Assembly: GCF_000577275.2 (NCBI RefSeq)
Contig: NZ_HG916852.1
Span: 2,421,001-2,485,000, forward strand
DNA from: Rhizobium favelukesii
Lineage (GTDB): Bacteria > Pseudomonadota > Alphaproteobacteria > Rhizobiales > Rhizobiaceae
Direction: 5' to 3'
DNA: 64,000 nt
The notes beneath the pieces were generated by a model. It saw only the letters and a list, made by a program, of their open reading frames with translations. It was not told the origin of the DNA and made no database searches. The translations under genes were made by a program, and so were the position numbers. This document shows, in pieces, positions 34,238-41,857 of the stretch. The stretch's first letter is position 1; each line of letters begins with the position of its first letter.

Positions 34238-34531
34238 GGGGCCAGGTTCTCGACAGCGATCCCCTGCGCGTACACCTAGCTGCTGAACCTCCCCTCGATT
34301 TCTTGGGCTTTGGTCCAACTAGCGATCCCGGCAGATCGGCGTAATCTATAATTGTTCTGACCCGCTGGGGAGCCAGGACAAGAAGGGAAGCTTTCGCCCC
34401 ATGCGACAGCCACGTTGCAGCAACACCCTGCCGAGGGCTTCCCTTTCGATCACCGTGCTGGGATGGCTGCCTTATTCGTTTCCGGCGACTGGATATCGAC
34501 TTGATGCTGCCGCCAAGTCGGGCCATCGGGG
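34238..34531. other. Stretch with imperfect phage-type repeat
   Basis: About 34303-34450 resembles 17719-17835. AGGGAAGC (about 34384) and GGCTTCCCT (about 34437) could form a long-loop hairpin. No gene is supported. Confidence 0.3.
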
Positions 34532-34717
34532 TCAGTAACTACAAGAACGCTCATTGCTCGGCCTGAACCTACCCGCGCAAGCTGGATTCACGGAAGTCCT
34601 CGGCTGGTACTGATAATCAGGCGGGTTTGGATTTCGCGGCGCCGTCGTACACGCTGAAGTAATCGCAGCCAGACCGATCAGCATTCCAGCTGCTACAAAT
34701 GCCTGAAATCTGCTCAT
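34532..34717 (-). CDS. Two-cysteine mini-lipoprotein, paralogue 2
   Basis: 61 residues: hydrophobic N-terminus FQAFVAAGMLIGLAAITSAC, then TTAPRNPNPPDYQYQPR and the tail NPACAGRFRPSNERSCSY. It is about 75 percent identical by eye to paralogue 1. GAGGGGA precedes ATG 34717. The upstream region (34718-34815) is conserved with paralogue 1, including TGATGGGGCGGCATTTTC and GATAGCCCTAGCATCTG, so promoter and gene were duplicated together. Confidence 0.75.
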   Translation of the reverse strand: MSRFQAFVAAGMLIGLAAITSACTTAPRNPNPPDYQYQPRTSVNPACAGRFRPSNERSCSY

Positions 34718-34868
34718 ATGGCGTCCCCTCGCCGTGGCGACTTTGCGTCCTTGACGTGAAAATGCCGCCCCATCAACCAGATGCTAGGGCTATCACGAAT
34801 ACTTGACCGCCCTAGGACGGCCGACGCCGCCACCGGTGGCATGGGTCTATTTTGGGAAGGTGTTTTGA

Positions 34869-35117
34869 ATGGTGGACAGGGCAACTCTGGCAGCCCTTGC
34901 ATATGTCCAATCCACGCAGCCTTTAGACCCCGAGGCTGGGTGGCGTCGCGAAGATTTACAGGTTGCTTTTCTTGCTGGCATGAACCCCCATCCGCTGCCG
35001 CGTCAGCTGTCTGTGCCAGATGTGGCGCGAACATGGGGAGTTTCATCGTCGATAATCCACGATCTCGTGCGGCATCCTTGGCAGACCTGCCTTACGGCCT
35101 CAGGCATTTGCAAATGA
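34869..35117 (+). CDS. Hypothetical protein (82 aa)
   Basis: MVDRATLAALAYVQSTQPLDPEAGWRREDLQVAFLAG starts at 34869, and a later VPDVARTWGVSSSIIHDLVRHP looks HTH-like. The end overlaps the convergent exported protein by 26 bases. No family is named. Moderate support from composition. Confidence 0.45.
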   Translation: MVDRATLAALAYVQSTQPLDPEAGWRREDLQVAFLAGMNPHPLPRQLSVPDVARTWGVSSSIIHDLVRHPWQTCLTASGICK

Positions 35118-36129
35118 CAGTCGAACCGCGCACCGAACATGACGGGTCTTTCACCGGTGTCCATTGCGATAGTTCTCCAGAGAAGGTGGATTTCACGAAG
35201 TCCTGAATTTCATCCTGAACAGGACTGACGTCGCGTGGGATGCTGAAGCAACTGCCAGTTTGACCGGAGGTGAAGCCCAGATAGTCAAACGTGGTCCAGC
35301 CTCCGGCCTTTAGAAGAAGGGTGTCTCCCTTAAACCCCGGCGAATGGACGGCGGTTTCAATCTTCCTCAACCTGGCAGGATCCTCGTTGCAAAACCAATT
35401 TGGATTGTCTTCCTGCCAACTCTCCACCGTGCAATTGGCCCCAGCGTATACGCTCGTAATGGTATTTCCCCACGCATCGGCCTCATTCACGTCAATTATT
35501 TTAAGAAGATACGGCCAAGTGGCCTCCAAGCCTGTATCGAAAACTCGCACCATCTTGAGCGTCCCGTTGCGAAACTCTCCCTTCAGGTCAATTCCATCGG
35601 CAGCCAACTCGTCAACGATGGAGAGGAAGTCTGGGTAGGGAAGCCCGTTAACTGCAAGGAGACTTATGTTCTCTTTCACCCCACGGATATGTTCGAACTT
35701 TTTACTCCTCAGCGCCCTTATGATCCGAACCGTAGATTCAGCACCGCGTCTTTTGACTCCTCCGACAGCGACAGCATAAGCACTCGAGAGGCGACCGGCG
35801 AAATAGTCCCATCCCTTTTGGTCCGCGCCGTTCTCCATCAGCAGGTCAATCAAACGATCATCAGCCTGCCCGTACAGAGCTTCCTTCACAAAGCTTCGCT
35901 TGAATCGCCCATCGGCAAATCCATTTCCGTCGACATTCCCGCGACGTAAGATAGTGCGAGCGCTAAGAAAATCGTTCTTCCCTATGGCCGTTATCAAGGC
36001 ACGACCATCATCGGTAACGGGATCTGCGATTGCAACCTTTGGCAATCCGCAAATAAGAAAGAACGGCACTAGCATCATTGCGATGAAATGCGGCCGCCGT
36101 CGCGTGATACGTCGAGGAACGACAATCAT
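35092..36129 (-). CDS. Exported ankyrin-like hypothetical protein (345 aa)
   Basis: Start chosen at ATG 36129 (AAGG ribosome site; MIVVPRRITRRRPHFIAMMLVPFFLICGLPKVAIA is a signal peptide); the longer frame upstream is the DUF982 shadow. The mature part begins DDGRALITAIGKNDFLSARTILRRGNVDGNG and has DRLIDLLMENGADQKGW, which look like degenerate ankyrin repeats. An unassigned C-terminal domain with several Cys (CFSIPRDVSPVQ; CSVRGSTVICKC) follows. Probably a periplasmic binding or inhibitor protein; function unknown. Confidence 0.65.
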   Translation of the reverse strand: MIVVPRRITRRRPHFIAMMLVPFFLICGLPKVAIADPVTDDGRALITAIGKNDFLSARTILRRGNVDGNGFADGRFKRSFVKEALYGQADDRLIDLLMENGADQKGWDYFAGRLSSAYAVAVGGVKRRGAESTVRIIRALRSKKFEHIRGVKENISLLAVNGLPYPDFLSIVDELAADGIDLKGEFRNGTLKMVRVFDTGLEATWPYLLKIIDVNEADAWGNTITSVYAGANCTVESWQEDNPNWFCNEDPARLRKIETAVHSPGFKGDTLLLKAGGWTTFDYLGFTSGQTGSCFSIPRDVSPVQDEIQDFVKSTFSGELSQWTPVKDPSCSVRGSTVICKCLRP

Positions 36130-36151
36130 TTGCTTACCTTGAACCCGCCCT

Positions 36152-36502
36152 TCATGAGGCGTACCTTCCGCCGTCGCCCGCTCTAGGGCGCTGCTCATCA
36201 TTCCTGATGCCCCGCGCCCTGCGGGGCTTCTTTTGCATTTTCTCGCGATCGTCAGGCAGAATGTGCAGCCCCACTTCGTGTGCCGCAATTGCGAAAGCGG
36301 CCCGCGCTGTCGCTGCATCGGTGTAGAAGTCCAGTCCCTCCAAGGACGCCATGAGTGCACGGTGGAACGATGGACGGCTTTTCCATTTGCTGCCGAGGAG
36401 TATGGCGGCGAGATCCGCGACTGTATCAGCATGCTGATATCGGCCGTTGCCTTCAATTTCGACGTCCCTCGGGCTGATAAAGACGGGGATTTCGCCATCC
36501 AT
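36152..36502 (-). CDS. DUF982-family protein 3
   Basis: ATG 36502 behind AAGGAG gives MDGEIPVFISPRDVEIEGNG, then ADTVADLAAILLGSKWKSRPSFHRALMASLEGLDFYTDAATARAAFAIAAHEVGL, a full DUF982 core of ~80 residues. The remaining basic tail of ~35 residues is encoded over a hairpin (CCCCGC/GCGGGG at about 36213-36229) that would terminate plus-strand transcription, so the tail may be a later fusion. It is divergent from the fourth DUF982 gene. Confidence 0.7.
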   Translation of the reverse strand: MDGEIPVFISPRDVEIEGNGRYQHADTVADLAAILLGSKWKSRPSFHRALMASLEGLDFYTDAATARAAFAIAAHEVGLHILPDDREKMQKKPRRARGIRNDEQRPRAGDGGRYAS

Positions 36503-36654
36503 ACCCCTAAACTCCTTGAGTTTTCCTGACCTCGATACATGGAAGCCGGTTCGTTTTCGTCGAGAGGTTGCCCGTCCGGACGTTCTCACACGACACCGTC
36601 ATTAGACTCCGAGCCCAACTTGCATTATGCTTCTAGTAGAAAAACAATAAGGAC

Positions 36655-36882
36655 ATGCAAGTGAATATTGTACTGTGGGATCGACCGATCCGCGCCGGCG
36701 GCACTTTGATCTTTGGACCGCTGGCGGCAAAAGAGTTCATGACCGCCAGTTGGCCAGAAGCAAAAGATCGTAACTTCGACAAGGCCGTGGCGGCGATCCT
36801 CGCGGCAATCCGCGGTCGAGGATCGCCGGATCTCGCGCGCGAGCGCTTTGAGAAGGCGCTGCTGTCGGCAGAGCTTGTTTAG
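36655..36882 (+). CDS. DUF982-family protein 4
   Basis: A 75-residue protein, MQVNIVLWDRPIRAGGTLIFGPLAAKEFMTASWPEAKD, then AVAAILAAIRGRGSPDLARERFEKALLSAEL. The Trp-Pro, GRGSP and terminal helix fit DUF982. It is transcribed divergently from DUF982 protein 3 with 152 bases between, so a shared regulatory region is likely. Confidence 0.65.
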   Translation: MQVNIVLWDRPIRAGGTLIFGPLAAKEFMTASWPEAKDRNFDKAVAAILAAIRGRGSPDLARERFEKALLSAELV

Positions 36883-37326
36883 GCCACTGAGGCTGGTTAT
36901 CCGTTCGCATCCGCCATCGATCCCGCGTCACCAATCTTCTGATGCTCGGCGGCGCCTGGAATGTCGGTTTCGCCGTTTGGATTTGCGAAGAATACGGACA
37001 ACACGAGCTTATGCAAAGCTCTGACGGAAGGCACGTATGCGATCCGAGTCGATGGGTAAGATGCACTGGGTGAGCCCAAACCTGACACTCGTTGCCGGCA
37101 ATCTGGTGCTCATTCGAAGCGGCGCCACGGGTAAGCTAGTAGACTCGTGACCTTGCGGTGGTGGAACTGTGCACGTCGTGGTGCTGGTTGAGATGATATG
37201 GAAAACGGGGGTGTACCTGGGGGTATGCTCAGGCCCGCCTCGTGCGCAAGGCGACTGTCCTATGATCATTCAGCGAGCAATTACTTGGCATCCCTTCTCC
37301 GGCGCCGAAGCCTGAGCAGGGACGAA
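36883..37326. other. Gene-poor stretch
   Basis: A 38-codon frame at about 37036-37150 (MRSESMGKMHWVSPNLTLVAGN) is the only protein-like piece; it is not supported by a family or ribosome site. Confidence 0.25.
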
Positions 37327-37545
37327 CTCTTGCGAACTCGCGCAATATGAGGCGTTGCTCGCCCCATGCCCACAGTGCAAGCGGCGCAAACCCGTCGGCG
37401 GTGGGAGATACAAAGGAAGTTCGAAAAGGATTGACGCTGGGCCAGGTCGCCGGTCTCATGCGATGCAAATGCGGCTCTAAGGGCGCGCGATTGATGGTAG
37501 GAATCTGTCGCGATGAGCATCGAAAACCACTCGAAGGCGCCTGGC
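37327..37545 (+). pseudogene. Small zinc-ribbon-type protein, frameshifted
   Basis: One frame reads CELAQYEALLAPCPQCKRRKPVGGGRYK. After about 37415 the continuation KEVRKGLTLGQVAGLMRCKCGSKGARLMVG lies in another frame. CPQC and CKC would form a zinc ribbon. A single-base change breaks it. A second relic of its C-terminal part (RFMRCKCWHKGAS) is at 38040-38100. Confidence 0.5.
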
Positions 37546-37704
37546 GCCAACATTCACGTAAACCACTACTGCTGTGTGGAGGGATGCGGGAAATGGGGAG
37601 GCTTCGGCCACACCTCGTCCAAGGGCGTTGAAACGCGATGGTGGTGTGCCGAGCATTATCCGTATTGGGATGACATCAAGAGAGCGCATGGACGAGATCA
37701 GTGA
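37513..37704 (+). CDS. Cys/Trp-rich hypothetical protein (63 aa)
   Basis: ATG 37513 encodes MSIENHSKAPGANIHVNHYCCVEGCGKWGGFGHTSSKGVETRWWCAEHYPYW. The CVEGCGKWGGFG and WWCAEH pieces suggest a small zinc-binding fold of the kind seen in short phage and rhizobial proteins. It overlaps the end of the zinc-ribbon relic. Function unknown. Confidence 0.55.
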   Translation: MSIENHSKAPGANIHVNHYCCVEGCGKWGGFGHTSSKGVETRWWCAEHYPYWDDIKRAHGRDQ

Positions 37705-37739
37705 TATGCCAGTTATCTGCTTACCATGGGCACCGCCCG

Positions 37740-37922
37740 TCAGTAACTGCACGAGCGGCCGTCGCTCGGCCTGAAGCCATCCGCGCAGGCTCGATTCAAT
37801 GAATCGCCAGGCTGATAGCCTGATGCGGAGCCCATCGAGTTCGGGGGAGTCGCGCATGCCGATGTGAGCGCCGAAAGACTAATAATCGCTCCGGCTGCTA
37901 CTAAAGCACGAAATCTGCTCAT
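37740..37922 (-). CDS. Two-cysteine mini-lipoprotein, paralogue 3
   Basis: 60 residues: FRALVAAGAIISLSALTSAC, a more divergent middle (ATPPNSMGSASGYQPG) and the conserved tail NRACADGFRPSDGRSCSY. GGCGAGGAGA precedes ATG 37922. It is the most divergent of the three copies, but it keeps length, hydrophobic segment, tail Cys and leader. Confidence 0.72.
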   Translation of the reverse strand: MSRFRALVAAGAIISLSALTSACATPPNSMGSASGYQPGDSLNRACADGFRPSDGRSCSY

Positions 37923-38019
37923 CCTTGCTTCTCCTCGCCAGGGCGGTTTACGCTGCAGGCAGCAATGTATCGCGCCATTAGGTAGATGCGAGGGGTATTA
38001 CGCCGGGAAGTGGAAATAA

Positions 38020-38360
38020 ATGACCGCCGACGAACGCTCACCCGATTTATGCGCTGCAAATGCTGGCACAAGGGAGCCAGCTGATGATGGGGAACCTGTC
38101 GCAACGCGCGTTCTCGTGGTGGACTGTCGTACGCATATCGGGACTATCTTCCCTCAAAGAGCGGTGCGGAAGCTGAAAGTTTGTTGAGCCCTCGCGCCAA
38201 GTCGTTCCCCACTTTGGGAGTCCGTTGCAGCCGCAATTATAGCGAATCAGCACGGATTCTTAAAATAACATTACTATTAATTTCAATATGATAACGGAAA
38301 ATCCCGGACGCCACGCACAGCACACAATTCATCCGACATCTCTTCCGCCATTATCGCGGT
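38020..38360. other. Zinc-ribbon relic and gene-free spacer
   Basis: At about 38040-38100 one frame reads RTLTRFMRCKCWHKGAS then stops, homologous to the C-terminal half of the zinc-ribbon relic at 37327. Another frame (ATG 38020 to 38187, 55 codons) overlaps it and is probably spurious. Nothing else is seen up to the monooxygenase stop. Confidence 0.35.
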
Positions 38361-39692
38361 TCAGGGACTTGCAAAAAATCTGTTGGTGGGTCGAGGAAGG
38401 CCAAGGTGCTCACGCAGTGTCGTGCCCTCGTAATCCAGCCTGAAAATCCCTCGCCGCTGCAGCTCGGGTACGAGCCGATCGACGACATCGCCGAGACCTT
38501 GGGGAAGATACGGGAAGACGACATTGAAACCGTCGCTACCGCACTCCACCAGCCATTTCGTCATCTGGTCGGCAATCGTTTCCGGCGTTCCTACGAAGGC
38601 AAGGCCGGAGTAGCCGCCATAGCGCTGCGCGAGCTGCCGAACGGTCAACTGCTCCTCTTGGGCAAGCTTCAGCACGTGCGCGCGGCCAGTCTTGCTGGCA
38701 TTCGTCTCCGCTATGTCAGGCAACGGCCCATCCGGATCGAAGCCCGAAGCATCGTGACCAAGAGCGATCGAGAGGGATGCGATGGCGCTGTCATAGTGAA
38801 CGAGGCTATCGAGACGCGCCCGCTTCGCGCGCGCCTCCTCGACGCTGTCGCCGATAACGATGAAGGCGGCCGGCAGAATCTTGAGATTGTGAGGATCCCG
38901 GCCGATCGCGGTCATGCGCCCCTTGATATCGGCATAGAGCGCCTGCGCGGCCGGTAGGTCGCGAGGCGAACAGAAGACGACTTCTGCTGTCTCGGCGGCA
39001 AGCTGGCGGCCCGGCTCGGATTGCCCCGCCTGCACGATCACCGGCCAGCCCTGCGGCGGGCGGGCGATGTTGAGCGGGCCGCGCACGCTAAGCTCCTCGC
39101 CCTTGTGATTGAGGACATGCATTCTGGCTGGATCGAAGAACTGCCCACTTTCGACATCGCGCGTAAAGGCGTCGTCGGCAAAGCTGTCCCAGAGCCCGGT
39201 AACGACGTCGTAGAATTCCCGGGCGCGGTGGTAGCGCTCGCCGTGCTCGACATGTTCCTCGAGGCCGAAATTCAGCGCGGCATCGGGATTGGCCGTCGTT
39301 ACGATGTTCCAGCCCGCGCGCCCGGCGCTGATATGGTCGAGAGAAGCGAAGCGGCGGGCAACGTGATAGGGCTCGTCGAAGGTCGTCGAGGCCGTCGCAA
39401 TGAGGCCGATCCGATCAGTGACGGCGGCAAGCGCCGACAGCAGCGTGAACGGCTCGAAGGAGGTTACCGTCTGGCTTCTCTTCAGAGCCTCCACGGGCAT
39501 GTTGAGCACGGCAAGGTGGTCGGCCATAAAGAAGGCGTCGAATTTCGCCGCCTCCAGCTTTTGCGCAAACTCCTTCAAGTGCTTGAAGTTGAAGTTCGCG
39601 TCTCGATAGGCGCCGGGGTAGCGCCAGGCCCCTGTATGCAGGCTGACAGGACGCATGAAGGCGCCGAGGTGCAATTGCCGCTCCTGTGCCAT
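38361..39692 (-). CDS. LLM-class flavin-dependent monooxygenase (NtaA/SnaA/DszA type)
   Basis: A 443-residue luciferase-like monooxygenase using reduced FMN and O2. ATG 39692 behind GGGAGGG gives MAQERQLHLGAFMRPVSLHTGAWR; the longer frame is a shadow. Landmarks are FFMADHL, LIATASTTFDEPYHVARRFASLDHISAGRAGWNIVTT, HGERYHRAREFYDVVTGLWDS and QAGQSEPGRQLAAETAEVVF, which match the NtaA/SnaA/DszA branch that attacks C-S or C-N bonds in organosulfur, EDTA or NTA-like substrates. An FMN reductase, peroxiredoxin and hydrolase lie upstream in the same direction, suggesting a two-component flavin system. Confidence 0.88.
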   Translation of the reverse strand: MAQERQLHLGAFMRPVSLHTGAWRYPGAYRDANFNFKHLKEFAQKLEAAKFDAFFMADHLAVLNMPVEALKRSQTVTSFEPFTLLSALAAVTDRIGLIATASTTFDEPYHVARRFASLDHISAGRAGWNIVTTANPDAALNFGLEEHVEHGERYHRAREFYDVVTGLWDSFADDAFTRDVESGQFFDPARMHVLNHKGEELSVRGPLNIARPPQGWPVIVQAGQSEPGRQLAAETAEVVFCSPRDLPAAQALYADIKGRMTAIGRDPHNLKILPAAFIVIGDSVEEARAKRARLDSLVHYDSAIASLSIALGHDASGFDPDGPLPDIAETNASKTGRAHVLKLAQEEQLTVRQLAQRYGGYSGLAFVGTPETIADQMTKWLVECGSDGFNVVFPYLPQGLGDVVDRLVPELQRRGIFRLDYEGTTLREHLGLPRPTNRFFASP

Positions 39693-39729
39693 CAAGCCCT
39701 CCCGTCCTATACCTGCCCCTGCCCGAAGA

Positions 39730-40389
39730 CTACGCCTGTGGCTGTTTGGTCTTGCGCAGGTACGGCAATACCGTGTCAAACGAACCGAAGCGGGTTGCCG
39801 CGTCCTCGTTCGAAACGGCAGCCGTGATGATGACGTCCTCGCCCTGCTGCCAGTTCGCCGGCGTCGCAACCTGATGCTTTGCGGTCAGCTGGATGGAATC
39901 GATCGCGCGGAGGATCTCGTTGAAGTTTCTGCCCGTCGTCATCGGATAGGTGAGGATCAGCTTGATCTTCTTGTCGGGACCGATGATGAAGACCGAACGG
40001 ACGGTCGCATTGTCCGCCGGCGTGCGCCCCTCCGACGTTTCTCCGGCTCCAGCGGGCAGCATGTCGTAGAGCTTGGCGACCTTCAGGTCATTGTCGCCGA
40101 TCAACGGATACTCGACATCGAAGCCGGTCGCCGTCTTGATGTCGTTCTTCCACTTGCCGTGGCTTTCCACAGGATCCACGGAGATGCCGATGATCTTGGC
40201 GCCGCGCTTGCGGAATTCGGGCTCCAGTCCTGCCATCGCGCCAAGCTCGGTCGTGCAAACCGGCGTAAAGTTCTTTGGGTGCGAGAAGAGCACCGCCCAG
40301 CCATCACCGATCCAGTCGTGGAATTGGATGGGACCCTGCGTGGTGTCAGCGGTAAAATCAGGTGCGATATCGTTGATGCGGAGGCTCAT
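39730..40389 (-). CDS. 1-Cys peroxiredoxin (Prx6 type)
   Basis: 219-residue peroxiredoxin. The peroxidatic motif is FTPVCTTE with Cys-45. FSHPKNFTP, VDPVESHGKWKNDI and the long C-terminal dimerisation part (RSVFIIGPDKKIKLILTYPMTTGRNFNEILR) are typical of Prx6. It detoxifies H2O2 and organic hydroperoxides. It is placed directly upstream of the monooxygenase, perhaps protecting against its peroxide by-product. Confidence 0.93.
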   Translation of the reverse strand: MSLRINDIAPDFTADTTQGPIQFHDWIGDGWAVLFSHPKNFTPVCTTELGAMAGLEPEFRKRGAKIIGISVDPVESHGKWKNDIKTATGFDVEYPLIGDNDLKVAKLYDMLPAGAGETSEGRTPADNATVRSVFIIGPDKKIKLILTYPMTTGRNFNEILRAIDSIQLTAKHQVATPANWQQGEDVIITAAVSNEDAATRFGSFDTVLPYLRKTKQPQA

Positions 40390-40426
40390 GAGCGTTGACC
40401 CTTGTTGGTAAAAATGGCGTTGGTTT

Positions 40427-40702
40427 TCAATGACGGGTGAATTGTCTAGCCGTTTTCAGCCGCTGTTCAAGCACCTGCGTCAAAACGGTCGCCTGATGAA
40501 GGATAGCCGCAAAGCTCGCCTTATCAGCCGCAGCAATATCCACGCTCATTCTGTCGATCATTTGACAGAGCTTCTCGATCTTCGGCGCGTCAGATTGGTC
40601 GTCCAGATCATGCGCATATTCGAGGAGAACCCACGCACGACGACGAAGTGTCCGCCGGCGAGTTTCACCCGACGTCGTCGATGATCGTCTTGGCGACGCC
40701 AT
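40427..40702 (-). CDS. Hypothetical helical protein (91 aa)
   Basis: ATG 40702 lies 8 bases past the stop of the upstream hydrolase gene; the longer frame overlaps that gene. MASPRRSSTTSGETRRRTLRRRAWVLLEYAHDLDDQ, then KIEKLCQMIDRMSVDIAAADKASFAAILHQ, is basic then helical. No family is recognised; it is probably co-transcribed with its neighbours. Confidence 0.6.
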   Translation of the reverse strand: MASPRRSSTTSGETRRRTLRRRAWVLLEYAHDLDDQSDAPKIEKLCQMIDRMSVDIAAADKASFAAILHQATVLTQVLEQRLKTARQFTRH

Positions 40703-40710
40703 GAGATCCT

Positions 40711-41316
40711 CTACCACGCGGACGAGATCTCTCTGCCGAGAGACCGCTTTTTCTGCGGTATCTTTTCGAGATGGCGGGTCCTGGCTTTCAGCGCTTCGAA
40801 AACACGGTAGCCGCCCGGCCAACGGCCATAGCCGCTGGCGACATTGATGTGTCCGGCCAGACCGGCGTTGCGCAACTCGCTACCCCAGAGACGGGCAAAG
40901 AGCGTCAGGCGGTCGAGCGACATGTAACGATCGTTCAGGCTGCCGACGACGATGCTTGGAAACGTCAGCTCAGCCGTCGGCATCGTGCCGAAAGCAATCT
41001 GGCGGGGATGAAGCTTCTCGGTCGCGGGAAGATCGCACGGCGCCACGAGGAGCGCTCCCCTCACCCGTGCTGCGGCAGGCCGCCCGGCGAGGCTCGCTGC
41101 AAGCAGACATCCTAAGCTATGGGCCACGATGTAGGCCTCGCCGACCTCTTCGAGCACGGCCTCGAGTCTTGCCCGCCAGATTCTCAGATGCGGATGATCC
41201 CAGTCGTCCTGATGGACGAGGCGACTTTCAAGATGATCCCGCAGCCAGGCGGTTTGCCAATGCGCATCCTCTGATCCGAAGAGCCCGGGAAGAACAAGTA
41301 CTGGCGTCATCATCAA
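40711..41316 (-). CDS. RBBP9/YdeN-family alpha/beta hydrolase
   Basis: A ~200-residue serine hydrolase of the RBBP9/YdeN (DUF1234) family. The nucleophile elbow is AHSLGCLLAASLAG. The acid lies in VVGSLNDRYMSLDR and the His in AGHINVASGYGRWPGG. It opens with VLVLPGLFGSEDAHWQTAW. The substrate is unknown; it is possibly an esterase linked to the monooxygenase pathway by position. Confidence 0.88.
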   Translation of the reverse strand: MMMTPVLVLPGLFGSEDAHWQTAWLRDHLESRLVHQDDWDHPHLRIWRARLEAVLEEVGEAYIVAHSLGCLLAASLAGRPAAARVRGALLVAPCDLPATEKLHPRQIAFGTMPTAELTFPSIVVGSLNDRYMSLDRLTLFARLWGSELRNAGLAGHINVASGYGRWPGGYRVFEALKARTRHLEKIPQKKRSLGREISSAW

Positions 41317-41346
41317 TCCTTATCGCGTCGTGTGAGCTATCCGTTG

Positions 41347-41478
41347 CTAGAGAACGCCGAGAGTGATCGCGAAGAGGAGCCCGAAGGCGAGCACCGTGGC
41401 CACAGAAGCGGCCATATCTGCCACAACACCTACAAGCCGGCTTCGCGGAGCGATGCGGCGATCATCGAAAACAGCCAT
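41347..41478 (-). CDS. Small single-pass membrane protein (43 aa)
   Basis: ATG 41478 behind GAGG encodes MAVFDDRRIAPRSRLVGVVADMAASVATVLAFGLLFAITLGVL: a short basic cytoplasmic start and one C-terminal transmembrane helix. It is the third of three closely spaced short ORFs (41839, 41646, 41478) running from the FMN reductase toward the hydrolase. Too short for routine gene calling. Confidence 0.5.
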   Translation of the reverse strand: MAVFDDRRIAPRSRLVGVVADMAASVATVLAFGLLFAITLGVL

Positions 41479-41487
41479 GACGATCCC

Positions 41488-41646
41488 TCAGTACCAGGGC
41501 CCCGGAGATGGGTTCCAATAGTAGATTTCATAGTCGCGGGCCGTCGGCTCGCCGTCACTTTGCAGCTCGATCCGCGGTGCGCTCGCCGTCGGTTGCGGAG
41601 GCCCGAGGACGGCCCACCGTAGCCATAAAAGAAGAGACTGCAGCAT
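41488..41646 (-). CDS. Small hypothetical protein (52 aa)
   Basis: ATG 41646 has a textbook AAGGAG site seven bases upstream. The product begins MLQSLLLWLRWAVLGPP (hydrophobic, anchor-like), continues RIELQSDGEPTARDYEIYYW and ends NPSPGPWY. The stop (41488) is 9 bases before the next ATG (41478). Function unknown; the ribosome site and spacing support translation. Confidence 0.55.
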   Translation of the reverse strand: MLQSLLLWLRWAVLGPPQPTASAPRIELQSDGEPTARDYEIYYWNPSPGPWY

Positions 41647-41668
41647 CGGCTTCTCCTTGCATACCTTG

Positions 41669-41839
41669 TCAGATCAACTGGTTGCGCCTCGCATTCGAAA
41701 GCAAGTCCGCGGCGGTGGCGACGGGGCCGAACAGCATCAGCAGACGGTTTTGCTCGCGCACCGTCAGTCGATAACGGCGAGCAAAGTCGAAGACGCTCCA
41801 AAGCTCGCTTCCCATCGGCGTCTTCTCCGCACTGTCCAT
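41669..41839 (-). CDS. Small hypothetical protein (56 aa)
   Basis: ATG 41839 behind GGGGGATGG encodes MDSAEKTPMGSELWSVFDFARRYRLTVREQNRLLMLFGPVATAADLLSNARRNQLI, a soluble helical protein. It starts 18 bases after the FMN reductase stop and ends 22 bases before the next small ORF. The FDFARRYRLTVREQNRLL stretch resembles short rhizobial proteins of unknown role that I cannot name. Confidence 0.55.
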   Translation of the reverse strand: MDSAEKTPMGSELWSVFDFARRYRLTVREQNRLLMLFGPVATAADLLSNARRNQLI

Positions 41840-41857
41840 CTCACCATCCCCCGGATC

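Noticed and set aside
36205..36235. Plus-strand Rho-independent terminator inside the DUF982 protein 3 gene
   Set aside because: CCCCGC/GCGGGG with T-rich tail is real as sequence, but no plus-strand gene ends there; listed only as an oddity of that gene's tail.
35092..36540. A single 482-residue protein covering both the exported protein and the upstream gene
   Set aside because: The first ~137 residues are a shadow of DUF982 protein 3; a signal peptide and ribosome site support the start at 36129.
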